A stretch of 64,000 bases of DNA from HKST-UBA178 sp965223815 (GCA_965223815.1 OZ245019.1:3534001-3598000), one strand, 5' to 3'. Shown: positions 24,383-33,456, numbered from the stretch's first letter. Translations and numbers: made by a program. Notes: generated by a model from the letters alone, not told the origin.

Positions 24383-24459
24383 TGGCGCGCCCGGAAGGAT
24401 TCGAACCTCCGACCCCCTAGTTCGTAGCCAGGTACTCTATCCAACTGAGCTACGGGCGC
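24383..24459 (-). tRNA. tRNA-Arg (anticodon ACG), also right attachment site
   Basis: A 77-nt gene including encoded CCA. Acceptor stem GCGCCCG pairs with CGGGCGC, discriminator G; D arm TAGCTCAGTTGGATAGAG; anticodon loop CTACGAA, anticodon ACG; T arm GGAGGTTCGAATCC. The sequence is close to the standard bacterial tRNA-Arg(ACG). The last 45 bases (24383-24427) form the right copy of the island attachment repeat, so the gene was restored by the island end after integration. Confidence 0.97.
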
Positions 24460-24602
24460 CCGAGTGGAACGCGGATTCTGCGGATTTCTCCCAACTTTGT
24501 CAACCTTGCATCGGCAAGCCGGGGACGGATAACAGACAGCCGAAAATACCCCTACGTTTGACGCCAAATAAAAACCATCCCAGAGGGCGATTGCCCGGCA
24601 CC

Positions 24603-25787
24603 TTAGACCTGATGCACAAGATAGTCAAAGGCTGCCAGGGCAGCGCGTGCACCCTCGCCCGCTGCTATCACCACCTGTTTCTCCTGACCATCGGTTACAT
24701 CGCCAGCGGCGAAAATCCCTCTTACCCCGGTGTCCGTATTGCGGTCCACCCTTATCTCTCCTCGTCCATTGGTCTCCAGCATATCCAGCGCGTAGTCAGA
24801 GTTGGGAGATAAGCCAACCTCGATGAACACCCCCTCCACTTCGAGTAAGGACTCCTCACCACTCTGCCGATTCGCAACCTTCAGCCCTTCAACCCGACCC
24901 GTACCGAGAATCTCCAGCGGCTGGAATCCTTTCAGCGCCAAAACTTCAGATGCTGAAACCTTATCCTGAAGGATCACTTCACCAGACCATTCTCCTCGAG
25001 ATACGAGATAGACTTTGCTGGCAATACCGACCATCTCGATCGCAGCCTCCAGTGCCGAATTTCCTCCCCCGACAACCGCTATGGCTTTATCCTTGAATAG
25101 CGGACCGTCACATGTCGAGCAGTAAACCACCCCCTTACCCGCTAGGTCCTCCTCGCCGGGAATATTCAATTTGCGTTTGTAGGCACCGCTGGCGATTATC
25201 ACGGTACGCGCGCAAACGGTGCGTCCAGAAGCCATGGTGAGTATTTTGCAGCGATCTTTTATTTCAATATCCTGAACCTTCTCTCCGATAAACTTGTCCA
25301 TACCGTAGCGCTCCCCCTGCTGCTCGAATTGGGAAACCAGGTCGGGCCCCGTAGTTGAGGCGATACCGGGATAGTTCTCGATTTCGTAGGTTGTACCCAT
25401 CTGCCCGCCCACATCCAGGCTGACCACTGCGGTACTCAGGTTCTTGCGCACACTGTAGAGCGCGGCCGACATGCCCGCCGGCCCCGCTCCCACAATCGCC
25501 ACATCGTAAAGTTTTTCAACCACACCCTTGGACTCGATGCCCAACAAACGGTCGAGTTCTCCCCGGGCGTTCAATTGGGCAAGATCATCGTAGCCTCCGA
25601 TAGACAATCCATCGACAAATATTTGCGGAACAGTCTGACGACGAGAGCGTTCAATCATCTCCTTTTCACCCTCCTCATCGTCGGTAATGTCTATTTCGCT
25701 GTAGCCTACGCCCTTGGTTTTGAGCAAGGCTTTGGCCTTGTTGCAGTAGGGGCACCACTGCTTTGAATAAATAATTATTTCAGCCAT
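24603..25787 (-). CDS. Glutaredoxin-thioredoxin reductase fusion protein
   Basis: A 394-aa fusion. Residues 1-83 are a glutaredoxin with active-site CPYC (Cys12, Cys15) and the TVPQIFVDG motif. Residues 93-394 are a thioredoxin-reductase-type flavoprotein: FAD-binding VGAGPAGMSAALYS, redox pair Cys223-Ser-Thr-Cys226 followed by DGPLF, NADPH-binding VVGGGNSALEAA, and the closing GIFAAGDVTD. The start is the ATG at 25787 preceded by GAGGGCCAAACC; a longer start at 25844 is not supported. The reductase probably feeds electrons from NADPH to its own glutaredoxin domain, giving a self-contained disulfide reductase. It is a single gene between tRNA-Arg and a divergent exporter gene. Confidence 0.9.
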   Translation of the reverse strand: MAEIIIYSKQWCPYCNKAKALLKTKGVGYSEIDITDDEEGEKEMIERSRRQTVPQIFVDGLSIGGYDDLAQLNARGELDRLLGIESKGVVEKLYDVAIVGAGPAGMSAALYSVRKNLSTAVVSLDVGGQMGTTYEIENYPGIASTTGPDLVSQFEQQGERYGMDKFIGEKVQDIEIKDRCKILTMASGRTVCARTVIIASGAYKRKLNIPGEEDLAGKGVVYCSTCDGPLFKDKAIAVVGGGNSALEAAIEMVGIASKVYLVSRGEWSGEVILQDKVSASEVLALKGFQPLEILGTGRVEGLKVANRQSGEESLLEVEGVFIEVGLSPNSDYALDMLETNGRGEIRVDRNTDTGVRGIFAAGDVTDGQEKQVVIAAGEGARAALAAFDYLVHQV

Positions 25788-26006
25788 AGGTTTGGCCCTC
25801 TGTTTTTGGAATTGCAGAATAGACCCGAGACCGCGGCAAACCATTTCCTCCGCTTGCCCGTTTTATTCGCCAGTACTGTATCGCCACCGCCTTCGACTTG
25901 TCCAAGTCCAAGTCTCTAATGATCGAAGCCAGCGTCGAGTCGCCCGAACCTCTCACGCTAGGGTATGATCTCCACCTTCGTTTTCACGATTCGAGGAGAC
26001 TAACTC

Positions 26007-26804
26007 ATGCCTGAATTGCTGGATCTCGCCGTATACCTGCTGACAGGCATGGTAGCCGGCATATTCGCCGGGCTCCTGGGTGTGGGCGGCGGCCTGATCA
26101 TAGTTCCGGCGTTGGTATGGGTGTTTCATGGAATCGGTTTTCAACAAACTATAGTTGTACATCTGGCCATCGGCACATCGCTGGCGACAATTATAGTTAC
26201 TTCTATCTCATCGATTCGGGCGCACCATAAACGGGGGGCGGTTATTTGGGATATTGTGAAACGGCTTTCTCCCGGCATAGTGCTCGGTGCCTGGCTCGGC
26301 GCCGCAATCGCCGATCTCCTTCCCACACTCTGGCTGCAAAGAGTTTTCGCCTGCTTCGTAATCCTGGTTGGGCTGCAGATGCTGACGGGTGCCCGGGCGG
26401 AGGCCCATAGGGGATTGCCAGGTGGATTCGGCATGTTCGGCACCGGTGGTGTTATCGGCATGATATCGGCAGTAGTCGGCATCGGTGGGGGCTCGTTGAC
26501 CGTCCCCTTTCTCAACTGGTGTAGCATTGACATGCGCCGCGCGGTAGCCACCTCCGCTGCCTGCGGTCTTCCCATCGCTATCGCTGGCGCGCTCGGTTTT
26601 TTGATCGCAGGTTGGAATGAAACGGCACTCCCGCCAGGCAGTAGCGGTTATATTTTTTGGCCAGCACTAATATCCATCTCCATAGCAAGCTATGCATCGG
26701 CACCGCTAGGTGCCCATATGGCGCATACACTGCCCATCGCAGCACTGAAACGCGTGTTTGCCTTGCTCCTTCTGGCAGTCGGTCTGCGGATGCTGATGGG
26801 CTGA
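26007..26804 (+). CDS. TauE/SafE family sulfite/anion exporter-like membrane protein
   Basis: A 265-aa integral membrane protein with about eight predicted membrane segments. The two TauE/SafE half-motifs are seen: GVGGGLIIVPALVW near the N-terminus and GIGGGSLTVPFLNW in the second half. Family members export sulfite, sulfonates or other small anions across the inner membrane, a role that fits a sulfur-metabolising host, but the substrate cannot be read from sequence. A short gap of 219 bp separates it from the divergent glutaredoxin-reductase gene. Confidence 0.85.
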   Translation: MPELLDLAVYLLTGMVAGIFAGLLGVGGGLIIVPALVWVFHGIGFQQTIVVHLAIGTSLATIIVTSISSIRAHHKRGAVIWDIVKRLSPGIVLGAWLGAAIADLLPTLWLQRVFACFVILVGLQMLTGARAEAHRGLPGGFGMFGTGGVIGMISAVVGIGGGSLTVPFLNWCSIDMRRAVATSAACGLPIAIAGALGFLIAGWNETALPPGSSGYIFWPALISISIASYASAPLGAHMAHTLPIAALKRVFALLLLAVGLRMLMG

Positions 26805-26856
26805 GTGAAAGCTCGAGTGGCAGTGCAAGCCAGCGCCAGTTTCCCAACCAGGGCGA

Positions 26857-28365
26857 TCAACTACCCGTCTGTACCGCCGCTCCGTGGCGTCCCATCCACT
26901 GATCGAGCGCCGACACCGCTTCTGCCGGTAACCGCAGGCCTTTCTTGGAACGGCGCCACAGTACGTCGTCCGCAGTCAGGGCATACTCCTGAGTCATCAG
27001 ATAGCGCACCTCGCATTCGTAGAGCCCGCCCCCGAAATCTCTGCCCAACGACTGGACACTGGTAGATTTCCCGAGAATCGATGAGATGCAGGTCCCGTAG
27101 TTGCGGCAATAGTCGCGCAGCAACGCTTCCGGAAGCGCAGGATAGCGTCGCGTGGTTTCCGCCAGGAAGCGATCGAAATCTCCACCGGCAAAATCACCGC
27201 CCGGCAACCGACTCTCAGCGGTCCAGGGGGAGCCGCATTCAATACCGGCTTGCTTGAGCAATTCGATCGCCTCCTCCGCCAGTCTCCTGTGGGTGGTGAC
27301 CTTACCCCCAAATACCGAAAGTATCGGTGCCGCCTTAGTATCCAGGCGTAAGTGGTAGTCCCGGGTAACCTTGGAGGCATTCTGTGCTGCATCGTCGAAC
27401 AGCGGCCTGACGCCGCTGTAGCTCCAGACGATATCCTCGACCCCTATTGGTTCTTTGAAATAGACACTGGCTGCGGTACAGATATAGCTGGCCTCTTGTT
27501 CCGACAGTGTCAGCTTTGCGGGCATCTTCGCCAGTTCAAGATCTGTGGTACCCAGCAGAGTGAAGTCCCCCTCAAAGGGGATGGCGAAAAGCACACGACC
27601 GTCCGCGTGTTGAAATATGTAGGGATAGTCATGGTGAAACAGACGCGGCACTACAATATGGCTCCCCTTTACCAGCCGGATATGATGCGTGCCCGGGGAT
27701 TGTTCAGAGATGTTCAATACCTGATCCACCCAAGGTCCAGCCGCATTGACCACTGCTCTGGCATCTACCCTGAACACCTGCCCGGAGAGCTGATCCCTGA
27801 GTTGCGCGATCCAGCGATCGGGTTTACGTTCCAACCCTTCGCACGCCGTACGTGTATATATGGCAGCTCCCCGCTGTTGGGCATCCATGGCATTCAAAAC
27901 CACTAGACGGGCATCCTGAACCCAGCAGTCCGAGTATTCGAACCCGGCCTTGAGATCAGGTTTTAGCGCTCCACCCGCTGCATGTGTACTCAGGTTCACA
28001 CCGCGGCTTGCGGGCAACGTCTTGCGCCCACCGATGTGATCATAGAGAAACAGCCCGATACGTATCATCCATTTCGGCCGAAGCCCTTGGCGATGGGGTA
28101 GAACGAATCGCAGTGGCCAGATGATGTGCGGGGCACTTCTCAGCAACACTTCCCGCTCTGCAAGTGCGTGCCTTACCAGTTTAAAGTCGTAGGATTCCAG
28201 ATAGCGCAGTCCGCCATGGATCAACTTGGTACTGGCCGAGGAGGTATGTTGCGCCAGATCTTCGCGCTCGCACAACAAGACATCCAAGCCACGCCCTGCG
28301 GCATCCCTTGCGATGCCGGAGCCGTTGATACCGCCGCCGATAACCAGCAGATCGGTGGAAATCAT
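26857..28365 (-). CDS. glpD: Aerobic glycerol-3-phosphate dehydrogenase
   Basis: A 502-aa FAD enzyme oxidising glycerol 3-phosphate to dihydroxyacetone phosphate at the membrane, passing electrons to quinone. Visible: FAD-binding VIGGGINGSGIARDAAGRG at residues 9-27, SSASTKLIHGGLRYLE, NAAGPWVDQVL and the conserved SVFGGKVTTHRRLAE segment. The start is the ATG at 28365; a 12-codon upstream extension lacks support. It is the last gene of the glycerol operon, separated by 63 bp from glpU. Confidence 0.95.
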   Translation of the reverse strand: MISTDLLVIGGGINGSGIARDAAGRGLDVLLCEREDLAQHTSSASTKLIHGGLRYLESYDFKLVRHALAEREVLLRSAPHIIWPLRFVLPHRQGLRPKWMIRIGLFLYDHIGGRKTLPASRGVNLSTHAAGGALKPDLKAGFEYSDCWVQDARLVVLNAMDAQQRGAAIYTRTACEGLERKPDRWIAQLRDQLSGQVFRVDARAVVNAAGPWVDQVLNISEQSPGTHHIRLVKGSHIVVPRLFHHDYPYIFQHADGRVLFAIPFEGDFTLLGTTDLELAKMPAKLTLSEQEASYICTAASVYFKEPIGVEDIVWSYSGVRPLFDDAAQNASKVTRDYHLRLDTKAAPILSVFGGKVTTHRRLAEEAIELLKQAGIECGSPWTAESRLPGGDFAGGDFDRFLAETTRRYPALPEALLRDYCRNYGTCISSILGKSTSVQSLGRDFGGGLYECEVRYLMTQEYALTADDVLWRRSKKGLRLPAEAVSALDQWMGRHGAAVQTGS

Positions 28366-28428
28366 GTTGCCCCGTTTGTATTCGCCCGTAGCGGTCCGCA
28401 ACGAAAAAAACAGTAACTCAGCACCGGA

Positions 28429-28710
28429 TCAGACCCAGACAAATACGGCAATCAGAAAAACGATGGAGATTGCAAGTGCCCCCCAAAGCGGCGTACCCAG
28501 CAACGCCAGCCAGCCGAGATGAATAAAGGCACTGCCGACCAGTGAAATGAAGAGGCGATCACCCCTGGTTGTGTCGAGACCGAGTATCCCCCGGCGGGGC
28601 CCTCCACCTGGGCTGAAGTGTTCCCACACCCCCATGGTGGCAATCGCCAGGATGATGAACAGGAAGAATGCGGCAGTGGGCCAGGTCCAGGCCATCCAAG
28701 ATAAGAACAT
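28429..28710 (-). CDS. glpU: DUF2160 small membrane protein of the glycerol ABC system
   Basis: A 93-aa integral membrane protein with two or three helices (WPTAAFFLFIILAIATMG, then ALLGTPLWGALAISIVFLI). DUF2160 proteins lie inside glycerol ABC operons, called glpU in the rhizobial glpSTPQUV locus. The exact job is unknown; it may assist the permease. It sits 14 bp after glpQ. Confidence 0.8.
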   Translation of the reverse strand: MFLSWMAWTWPTAAFFLFIILAIATMGVWEHFSPGGGPRRGILGLDTTRGDRLFISLVGSAFIHLGWLALLGTPLWGALAISIVFLIAVFVWV

Positions 28711-28724
28711 TGATCAATTCCTCC

Positions 28725-29525
28725 TCACACTCGGCCCAATGCGAAGCCCTTGGCAATATGGTTACGCACGAACCAGATGACGAATGCCCCCGGGACAATG
28801 GTCAGCGTGCCTGCGGCTGCCAGCAGTCCCAGCTCGTATCCGGAGGTGCTGGCGGTACGGGTCATGGTAGCGGCAATCGGCTTGGCGGCCACCGAGGTGA
28901 GCGTCTTAGCCAGCAGCAGCTCCACCCAGGAAAACATGAAACAGAAAAACATCACTACGCCGATCCCCGCAGCAATGGTTGGAATAAAGATCTTGATAAA
29001 AAAATGCCAAAATCCGTACCCGTCCACGTACGCCGTCTCATCCAACTCTTTTGGGACACCCGACATGAAACCCTCGAGAATCCAGACTGCCAATGGGATA
29101 TTGAAAAGGCAGTGTGCCAGAGCCACCGCAATTGGCGTATCGAATAGCCCGATTGCAGAGTAGAGCTGGAAAAACGGTAAGGCGAACACCGCGGGCGGTG
29201 CCATGCGGTTTGTGAGCAGCCAGAAAAAGAGATGCTTATCACCAAGAAAACGATAGCGGGAGAATGCATACGCCGCAGGTAGTGCCACTGACACCGAGAA
29301 CAGAGTGTTGATCGCCACATACGTAAGGGAATTGAAATAGCCGTTGTACCAGGTTGGATCGGTAAAAATGGTGATGTAATTGTCCAGCGTGAAATCCTGA
29401 GGCCAGAGGGTGAAACTTCCGAGGATTTCGTTGGTGGTCTTGAATGACATGCTCACCAACCAATAGATAGGCAGCATCAGAAACAGGATGTAGAGTGCGG
29501 GCGATATCCATTTAAAGCTTCTCAT
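28725..29525 (-). CDS. glpQ: Glycerol ABC transporter permease
   Basis: A 266-aa inner-membrane permease with six predicted helices and the permease EAA loop (ELDETAYVDGYGFWHFFIKI). The ATG at 29525 overlaps the glpP stop by one base (TGATG) and has GAGG seven bases upstream; a GTG three bases earlier is possible. It forms the heteromeric channel with GlpP. Confidence 0.9.
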   Translation of the reverse strand: MRSFKWISPALYILFLMLPIYWLVSMSFKTTNEILGSFTLWPQDFTLDNYITIFTDPTWYNGYFNSLTYVAINTLFSVSVALPAAYAFSRYRFLGDKHLFFWLLTNRMAPPAVFALPFFQLYSAIGLFDTPIAVALAHCLFNIPLAVWILEGFMSGVPKELDETAYVDGYGFWHFFIKIFIPTIAAGIGVVMFFCFMFSWVELLLAKTLTSVAAKPIAATMTRTASTSGYELGLLAAAGTLTIVPGAFVIWFVRNHIAKGFALGRV

Positions 29526-30391
29526 CACTTTGCCTCATTACGCATCATCAAGGTGTAGAAGATCCAGCTAAGCAGCAGAATGATAAAAAAGTAGATCAGC
29601 GACATAGCCGCCGCGGGACCTAAATCGAATTGCCCGAGTGCGATCTTTACCAGATCGATGGAAAGGAACGTGGTGGAATTGCCAGGCCCACCGCCGGTGA
29701 GAACGAATGGCTCGGTGTAGATCATGAAGCTGTCCATAAACCTGAGCAGGATGGCAATAGTGAGAACACGCTTCATCTTCGGCAGTTGGATATAGCGAAA
29801 AACCGCCCAGCCGCTGGCGCCATCGATACGCGCAGCCTGGTAGTAGGCATCAGGTATCGAACAGAGACCGGCATAGGCAAGCAGCACCACCAGCGACGTC
29901 CAGTGCCAGACATCCATGAGAATTGTGGTAAACCATGCTGCCACCGGCTGTTGGGTAAAGTTGTAATCTATCCCCATGCTGTTGATCATCTTGCCGAGCA
30001 ATCCCAGCTCCGGTAGGGCGAAGATATTCCACATTGCGCCGACCACGTTCCAGGGGATGAGCAGCGGCAACGCCATCAGCACCAGGCACACCGACACCCA
30101 GGGGCCCTTCCGCGGCATGGTGAGAGCGATGACGACCCCCAGTGGAACCTCGATCAGAAGAATGATTCCGGTAAACAACATCTGTCTCAGCAGGGCGTCG
30201 TGGAATCGTGTCGAGTGCAGGATCTGCTCGAACCACTTTACACCTTCCCAAAAAAAGACGTTGTTGCCGAAGGTTTCCTGCACCGAGTAGTTGACAACCG
30301 TCATAAGCGGTATCAACGCATTGAAGGCCACTACCGCCACTACCGGTGCCACCAGAAACCACGCCTTTTGATTCGTCGTCTTGTCAATCAT
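29525..30391 (-). CDS. glpP: Glycerol ABC transporter permease
   Basis: A 288-aa permease with six helices and the EAA loop (YYQAARIDGASGWAVFRYIQ). The start is the ATG at 30391 with AGGG ten bases upstream; a TTG at 30418 would overlap glpT and is less likely. It pairs with GlpQ to make the membrane pore. Confidence 0.9.
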   Translation of the reverse strand: MIDKTTNQKAWFLVAPVVAVVAFNALIPLMTVVNYSVQETFGNNVFFWEGVKWFEQILHSTRFHDALLRQMLFTGIILLIEVPLGVVIALTMPRKGPWVSVCLVLMALPLLIPWNVVGAMWNIFALPELGLLGKMINSMGIDYNFTQQPVAAWFTTILMDVWHWTSLVVLLAYAGLCSIPDAYYQAARIDGASGWAVFRYIQLPKMKRVLTIAILLRFMDSFMIYTEPFVLTGGGPGNSTTFLSIDLVKIALGQFDLGPAAAMSLIYFFIILLLSWIFYTLMMRNEAK

Positions 30392-30402
30392 GTTCGCCGG
30401 CC

Positions 30403-31470
30403 CTAAGTCAGTATCCAACCGTCCCCATAAACCTGGGTCCTGTGGGGATCAAAGACCACTCTCGCTTCCTGGGATGGAATCTCGAAGTCTTCGGGAATGA
30501 CCATCTTCAACTTGTGCCCGCCATGACGAATGTCGACCACCCGATAGCGTCCTACATCGTCTACCTGTAAAACCTCAACCGGAACACCTTCCGCAGCGAA
30601 GGAGATGAACTCTGGGCGAACACCGATTTCCAGCTTATCGATGTCGCCCTGCTCGCGGATGGTTGATGATATGGGTATCGGGTTCTCGAGAAACCAGGGG
30701 GTGCCATCGCGGATTTCACAGGGCAGCATATTCATCCCGGGTGATCCGATGAAGTGGCCTACGAAGGTGTGGCTGGGTTTTTCGAATAGCTCTATCGGTG
30801 TCCCGGTTTGGACTACCCGCCCCTCGTGCATCACCACGACCTGATCGGCAAAAGTAAGCGCCTCGGTCTGGTCGTGGGTGACATAGATCATAGTGGCACC
30901 CACTTCCTGGTGCAGTTCCTTCAGTTTGGAACGCAACTCCCACTTGAGATGGGGGTCGATAACCGTCAAAGGTTCATCGAACATGATCACATTTACATCG
31001 GATCTGACCAGTCCCCGGCCGAGGGAGATCTTCTGTTTACCATCCGCGGTCAAACCGGAAGCCCGCTGTTGTAGCATCTCCTCGAGATCAAGCATCTGCG
31101 CAATCTCGGTAACTCTCGGTACCACCTTATCCTCAGCGATGCCGCGGTTGCGAAGCGGAAAGGCGAGGTTATCGAATACCGTCATGGTGTCGTAGACCAC
31201 CGGAAATTGAAAAACCTGAGCGATCTCCCGGCGGTCGGAGGGTATGTCTGTGACATCCTGGTCGTTGAACAGTACCCGCCCATGGGAGGGACGAAGTAAT
31301 CCGGATATGACGTTCAGCAAGGTCGTTTTGCCGCAACCCGAGGGTCCCAGCAGTGCATAGGCACCGCCATCGGACCAGACGATATCCAGCTTCTTCAATG
31401 CCCAATCATCTTCTGTCTGAGGCTTGCCGACATAGCTGTGAGCAATATTTTCCAGTGTTATCTTTGCCAT
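30403..31470 (-). CDS. glpT: Glycerol ABC transporter ATPase
   Basis: A 355-aa ATPase of the MalK/UgpC type. Walker A GPSGCGKTTLL, a Q-loop VFQFPVVYDTM, Walker B NVIMFDEPL, and the H-loop YVTHDQ are visible. The signature motif is weak (LTADGKQKISLGRGL rather than LSGGQ), as is usual for this subunit pair. A C-terminal TOBE-like regulatory domain follows. It directly abuts glpS and likely forms an ATPase heterodimer with it. Confidence 0.9.
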   Translation of the reverse strand: MAKITLENIAHSYVGKPQTEDDWALKKLDIVWSDGGAYALLGPSGCGKTTLLNVISGLLRPSHGRVLFNDQDVTDIPSDRREIAQVFQFPVVYDTMTVFDNLAFPLRNRGIAEDKVVPRVTEIAQMLDLEEMLQQRASGLTADGKQKISLGRGLVRSDVNVIMFDEPLTVIDPHLKWELRSKLKELHQEVGATMIYVTHDQTEALTFADQVVVMHEGRVVQTGTPIELFEKPSHTFVGHFIGSPGMNMLPCEIRDGTPWFLENPIPISSTIREQGDIDKLEIGVRPEFISFAAEGVPVEVLQVDDVGRYRVVDIRHGGHKLKMVIPEDFEIPSQEARVVFDPHRTQVYGDGWILT

Positions 31471-32547
31471 TCAAACACCCTGCCTGGGAATCAACAGTTG
31501 ATCTGCATCGAAGTAAAAACATTTGTCGAGCTGCACGTACAGCCTGACTTCATCGCCACGCTGCATTTGATGAATGCCTGGGGATAGCGAGACCCAGGTA
31601 TCTTCCTGAACCCTGGCATGGATGACACTCTCCGAACCGCTGATCTCAGTGACGACCACCTGCCCATCCACGGCAATCGTCTTTTTTGCGTCGCCCTGCC
31701 CGAGTGCAATGTGATGCGGACGAAAACCTAGGATATACTCCCCGTCAGGGAGTCCGGCATAAGCCCCCGCCTCCCAATTTACCGAATCCGAGTAGTAGAA
31801 ACGCTCACCCTGCTTGCGTATGCGTGCCGAGTTGATCGGCGGATCGGAAAACACCCTGGCGCTGACTAAATCCAGAGGTTGACGGTAAATTTCGGCAGTC
31901 GGCCCGAACTGAGTTACACGCCCCTGGTGGAGGGTGGCGGTAAAACCGCCCAGCATCAGCGCCTCCGCCGGTTCGGTTGTCGCATACACCACTGTGGCCC
32001 CGCTGTCCGAAAAAAGTTTAGGCAACTCCTCACGAAATTCCTCCCGCAGCTTGTAGTCCAGGTTCGCCAGAGGTTCGTCCAACAACACCAGATCCGCATC
32101 CTTGACCAGCGCTCGGGCTAAAGCCGTGCGCTGCTGCTGCCCCCCGGATAGCTCGCTCGGCATCCGCTGCAGCATGGGAGTGATCTTGAGGAGCTCCGCA
32201 ACCTTGCCGACCCGGGTTTCGATTTCTTTGGACGGCGTACGCGTCACCCGGAGCGGAGAGGCAATATTGTCGTATACCGAAAAATTGGGGTAGTTGATGA
32301 ACTGTTGATAAACCATGGATACATTGCGCTTCTGCACTGCTACCCCGGTTACGTTGTTACCTTTGAACCACACTTCGCCGGAGGTGGGCTTTTCCAACCC
32401 GGCCATCAACCGCAGCAGTGTCGTCTTCCCTGAGAGTGTGGTACCGAGCAGAACATTGAAACGCCCCTCTTCCAATGCCAGGCTGGTATCGTAGATGTGG
32501 GTTTCCGCACCCACCCGCTTGGTCACATTTTTCAGTTCGATCGCCAT
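31471..32547 (-). CDS. glpS: Glycerol ABC transporter ATPase
   Basis: A 358-aa ATPase. Walker A region reads GTTLSGKTTLLR, signature LSGGQQQRTALARAL, Walker B LVLLDEPLANLD, and the H-loop position reads YATTEPAEAL, where the usual His is Thr; such asymmetric degeneracy suggests one composite and one incomplete site in the GlpS-GlpT pair. A C-terminal TOBE-like domain is present. First of the transporter block after glpR. Confidence 0.9.
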   Translation of the reverse strand: MAIELKNVTKRVGAETHIYDTSLALEEGRFNVLLGTTLSGKTTLLRLMAGLEKPTSGEVWFKGNNVTGVAVQKRNVSMVYQQFINYPNFSVYDNIASPLRVTRTPSKEIETRVGKVAELLKITPMLQRMPSELSGGQQQRTALARALVKDADLVLLDEPLANLDYKLREEFREELPKLFSDSGATVVYATTEPAEALMLGGFTATLHQGRVTQFGPTAEIYRQPLDLVSARVFSDPPINSARIRKQGERFYYSDSVNWEAGAYAGLPDGEYILGFRPHHIALGQGDAKKTIAVDGQVVVTEISGSESVIHARVQEDTWVSLSPGIHQMQRGDEVRLYVQLDKCFYFDADQLLIPRQGV

Positions 32548-32640
32548 ACCTGGATCCCAGTACTCTTTGATAATTTTTGGGAGACAACCAACAGTATTGA
32601 AGAAACTCAGTCCGGAAGCCCAGTTCAGTGCGTTACCCTT

Positions 32641-33456
32641 TCACCCCGAACCCGCCTTTCGAATCTTTTTAGACGCCATTGAAGTGACCACTTTTACGCC
32701 CTGCTCCTGACACAGCCGCTGAATCCTTTTCGGTGGCGAACTATCGGTCACGAAATAGTCGAATTGCCCAATACTGCCGATGCGTATCGGGGCGCTACGC
32801 TGAAACTTCATCGCATCCGCCACCAGCATCACCGATCGCGCATTGGCGATAATTGCCCTCGCAACCCGGACCTCCTGGGCGTCGTAGTCAAGCACACTGC
32901 CATCTTCGTCGAGCGCCGATGCTCCAACCACCGCGAAGTCCACCTTGAATTGTTGGAAAAACTCCACCGTGGCATCACCGATAATTCCGCCATCTTCCCG
33001 GCGAACCGTACCTCCGGCAGTCATCAGCTGTGTGGTCTCGCTGTCCATCAGTGTGTTGACCACATTAATATTATTGGTAATCACCAGCAGGCCGATGTGA
33101 TTGATCAGATGTCGAGCCACCTGCTCGGTGGTAGTGCCAATATTTACAAACAGCGACGTATCGTCCGGAATCAACGCTGCGGCACACTCGCCGATCCGCC
33201 TCTTCTCTTCGACTGCAAGATGCCGTCTTGCCTCGTAACCCAGGTTGAACACACCATCGTGGACGACAGCGCCCCCATGAACCCGTTGCAGCAAACCTAG
33301 TTCCCGCAGCTGATTCAAATCACGCCGGATGGTCTGCGGCGATACGTTGAAGATCTCCGCCAGCGGCTCTACCTGCACTTCGCCGTGTTTTCTAGCGTGG
33401 TTCAGGATCTCCTTCTGCCTGGGGTTGAGATTGGGCGCTTTGAGCGGATTGTTCAT
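32641..33456 (-). CDS. glpR: DeoR-family glycerol-3-phosphate regulator
   Basis: A 271-aa DeoR-type repressor. N-terminal winged helix: RQKEILNHARKHGEVQVEPL, then FNVSPQTIRRDLNQLRELGL, the DeoR signature. The C-terminal sugar-phosphate-binding domain shows FVNIGTTTEQVARHL, the phosphate-binding loop. It sits between glpV and glpS in the operon and probably represses it in the absence of glycerol 3-phosphate. A matching inverted repeat lies upstream of glpV/glpK. Confidence 0.9.
   Translation of the reverse strand: MNNPLKAPNLNPRQKEILNHARKHGEVQVEPLAEIFNVSPQTIRRDLNQLRELGLLQRVHGGAVVHDGVFNLGYEARRHLAVEEKRRIGECAAALIPDDTSLFVNIGTTTEQVARHLINHIGLLVITNNINVVNTLMDSETTQLMTAGGTVRREDGGIIGDATVEFFQQFKVDFAVVGASALDEDGSVLDYDAQEVRVARAIIANARSVMLVADAMKFQRSAPIRIGSIGQFDYFVTDSSPPKRIQRLCQEQGVKVVTSMASKKIRKAGSG

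Larger units (their letters stand above)
8103..24427. mobile_element. tRNA-Arg-integrated genomic island, satellite-like, about 16.3 kb
   Basis: Bounded by perfect 45-bp direct repeats of the tRNA-Arg 3' end, with an integrase gene reading inward next to the left repeat. It carries replication genes (PrimPol-helicase, AlpA, TOPRIM protein), a packaging-type pair (HNH endonuclease, terminase small subunit) and cargo at the right end, but no large terminase, portal, capsid, tail or lysis gene. This content is close to P4- or PICI-like phage satellites. GGTTACC tandem repeats lie just inside both ends. Chromosomal gene order resumes at both sides. Boundaries are seen; the satellite life style is inferred. 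Confidence 0.85.

Noticed and set aside
24253..24567. 104-aa reading frame on the minus strand across the tRNA-Arg gene
   Set aside because: It is an open frame through the tRNA gene and the GGTTACC repeats, a known type of artefact at tRNA loci; no ribosome site, no protein-like composition.
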